From Smittium culicis (Eukaryota > Kickxellomycota > Harpellomycetes > Harpellales > Legeriomycetaceae), in NCBI GenBank assembly GCA_001970855.1, contig LSSN01001114.1, forward strand, positions 1-46,185: a DNA stretch of 46,185 bases, given 5' to 3'. The position numbers and the translations under genes were made by a program. The notes under the pieces were generated by a model. The model saw only the letters and a program-made list of their open reading frames with translations. It did no database searches and was not told where the DNA came from. Shown one piece after another: positions 44,726-46,185 of the stretch. Numbering within the stretch: the stretch's first letter is position 1; every line of letters begins with the position of its first letter.

Positions 44726-45889
44726 ATGCAAGGTGAATCAAACTACGGTCTAGGAACAAAAGCCATCCACATAGGCTCACACCCTGATTCTGCTACCGGC
44801 GCTGTCATCCCCGCCCTATCAATGTCCACAACTTTCAAACAGGAAGATGTAGGTGTTTTCAAGTATGAATACTCCCGCTCAAACAACCCAACTCGCGAAA
44901 GATTCGAAGCTGCCCTTGCTGCTGTTGAAAATGGTAAGTATGGTCTTTGCTTTGCCTCCGGCTCTGCTGCTACTGCAACTGTTTTGAACTCACTTGATGC
45001 CGGCTCACACGTCATTTCCATCAACGACGTTTATGGCGGTACTTACAGATACTTTACCAGAGTTGCTACCAACATGAATATCGACGTTCAATTCATTGAG
45101 CTTGAAGATGCCGAACTATTGAACAGAAGCTTCAAGCCAAACACTAAACTAGTATGGATCGAAACTCCAACCAACCCCACACTAAAGCTCGTTGACATCA
45201 AAGCCGTATGCGAAATTGCCCACAAACATAACGCTCTAGTTGTTGTTGACAACACATTCATGTCCCCAGTCTTCCAGAACCCTCTTGATTTGGGCGCTGA
45301 TATTGTCTTGCACAGTGTCACCAAATTCATCAACGGTCACAGTGATGTCGTCATGGGCGCCGTCGTTCTCAAAGACAGTGCTGTTTACGAGAAGCTTAAA
45401 TTCCTCCAGAACTCAATTGGTGCAATCCCATCCCCCTTCGACTGCTACCAAGCTCACCGCGGCCTCAAGACCTTGCACTTGCGCATGCGTCAACACGAAA
45501 TCAACGCTCTCGCTGTCGCCAAGACACTAAGCGAATCTAAACACGTCTCCAAAGTCATCTATCCTGGCCTCGAATCTCACCCACAACACAACCTCGCCAA
45601 AAAACAGATGAAAGGCTTTGGTGGCATCATCTCCTTCTACATCAACGGCGACGAATCCAATGCCCGCAAATTCCTCACCAGCTCCAAACTCTTCTCGCTC
45701 GCTGAAAGTCTCGGTGGCGTAGAATCACTCGCCGAACTTCCCAGCAAAATGACCCACGGCTCTGTTTCCGCCGCTGACCGCGCCAAGCTCGGTATCACTG
45801 ATACTCTCATCCGCCTATCTGCCGGTATCGAAGATACCCAAGACTTGGTCGCTGATATCACCAACGCTCTTGAACTCTCCCAACAATAA
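44726..45889 (+). CDS. CYS3: Cystathionine gamma-lyase, PLP-dependent
   Basis: Cleaves cystathionine to cysteine, 2-oxobutyrate and ammonia, the last step of reverse transsulfuration; cytosolic homotetramer. 387 aa, near yeast Cys3 (394), intronless. Cys/Met-metabolism PLP fold: STTF, YSRSNNPTRE phosphate-binding loop, ASGSAA, VYGGTYR, ETPTNPT, VVDNTFMSP, and the PLP Schiff-base lysine K200 in HSVTKFINGHSD. The C-terminal signature SLGGVESLAELPSKMTHGSV followed by DTLIRLSAGIED fits gamma-lyase rather than cystathionine gamma-synthase or beta-lyase; the related enzymes are close, so the exact reaction is inferred from family similarity. Start AUG has A at -3. Codons are strongly C-ended and the gene is far richer in GC than its flanks, implying high expression. 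No targeting peptide. Confidence 0.93.
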   Translation: MQGESNYGLGTKAIHIGSHPDSATGAVIPALSMSTTFKQEDVGVFKYEYSRSNNPTRERFEAALAAVENGKYGLCFASGSAATATVLNSLDAGSHVISINDVYGGTYRYFTRVATNMNIDVQFIELEDAELLNRSFKPNTKLVWIETPTNPTLKLVDIKAVCEIAHKHNALVVVDNTFMSPVFQNPLDLGADIVLHSVTKFINGHSDVVMGAVVLKDSAVYEKLKFLQNSIGAIPSPFDCYQAHRGLKTLHLRMRQHEINALAVAKTLSESKHVSKVIYPGLESHPQHNLAKKQMKGFGGIISFYINGDESNARKFLTSSKLFSLAESLGGVESLAELPSKMTHGSVSAADRAKLGITDTLIRLSAGIEDTQDLVADITNALELSQQ

Positions 45890-46160
45890 ATCTACTGTAT
45901 CATAAATTCACGTACTCTTTATTTTTTACTTTAGAATTTCTACCTCCATCTCCCCTCCTCCTTCCTTTATACACATATTTTATATCTTTATTAATCGTTC
46001 ATTTGTATTATTTTTTCAATATAATAGCGAACACTTTCTATCAACCCAAAAAAAAAACCATTCGCTTTTTTATGTTATTATTTAAATATTCAAATACCAT
46101 CTATTTATTTGCAGTGCTATTAGTTAAGACTTATAATACTATTCACACATATTGATTTGC
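45890..46160. other. 3' flank of the cystathionine gamma-lyase gene
   Basis: Pyrimidine-rich (CTCCATCTCCCCTCCTCC) then AT-rich. No gene. Confidence 0.6.
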
Positions 46161-46185
46161 TTTTTTTTTTTTTTTTTTTTTTTTT
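46161..46185. repeat. Terminal poly-T run
   Basis: 25 T to the window edge. It may be a real homopolymer, the 5'-truncated end of a minus-strand retroposon tail, or an assembly end. Confidence 0.8.

Overview
This is nuclear eukaryotic DNA, most likely from a fungus with a very AT-rich genome. The gene set (cytosolic/mitochondrial glycyl-tRNA synthetase, ABCE1/RLI1, cystathionine gamma-lyase, a membrane RING-H2 protein), the short GT-AG introns (76-97 nt where best supported), TATA-type promoters and a mix of LINE, SINE and pogo-type relics fit a fungus. The strong C-ended/TTG/AGA codon bias in the housekeeping genes, against extremely AT-rich spacers, suggests an early-diverging (zygomycete-grade or zoosporic) lineage; that placement is inference. 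I see no tRNA, rRNA or CRISPR.

Layout. 1-3.6 kb: spacer with decayed promoter-like dispersed repeats. 3671-5764 (+): glycyl-tRNA synthetase with an N-terminal extension that looks like a mitochondrial presequence and an internal AUG in better context. 5.8-9.4 kb: spacer. 9466-10584 (+): secreted protein of unknown family built from two copies of a four-cysteine module. 11473-13364 (-): RLI1/ABCE1 in two exons, convergent with the secreted-protein gene. 14.0-15.0 kb: two tRNA-derived SINE-like copies facing each other, one with a 15-bp target-site duplication and a 19-nt A tail. 15-26.4 kb: gene desert with a few weak coding-like islands. 26.4-30.8 kb: spacer with more promoter-like repeats. 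30855-31978 (+): single-pass membrane RING-H2 protein, which I assemble from three exons. 32.36-33.34 kb: GC-rich, truncated and frameshifted LINE reverse-transcriptase relic, followed by a third SINE copy. 33.5-41.1 kb: second desert. 41.15-42.7 kb: a fourth SINE fragment, a 537-bp pogo/Tigger-type MITE with TA duplications, and a further promoter-like repeat. 44726-45889 (+): cystathionine gamma-lyase. The window ends in 25 T.

The genes have no evident shared pathway. Translation is represented twice (GlyRS, RLI1) and sulfur amino acid metabolism once. The coherent story is the repeat landscape: at least four families (LINE relic, SINE, pogo MITE, CCAAT/TATA repeat) in various states of decay between compact, composition-distinct genes. 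All composition statements are by eye; no searches were run.
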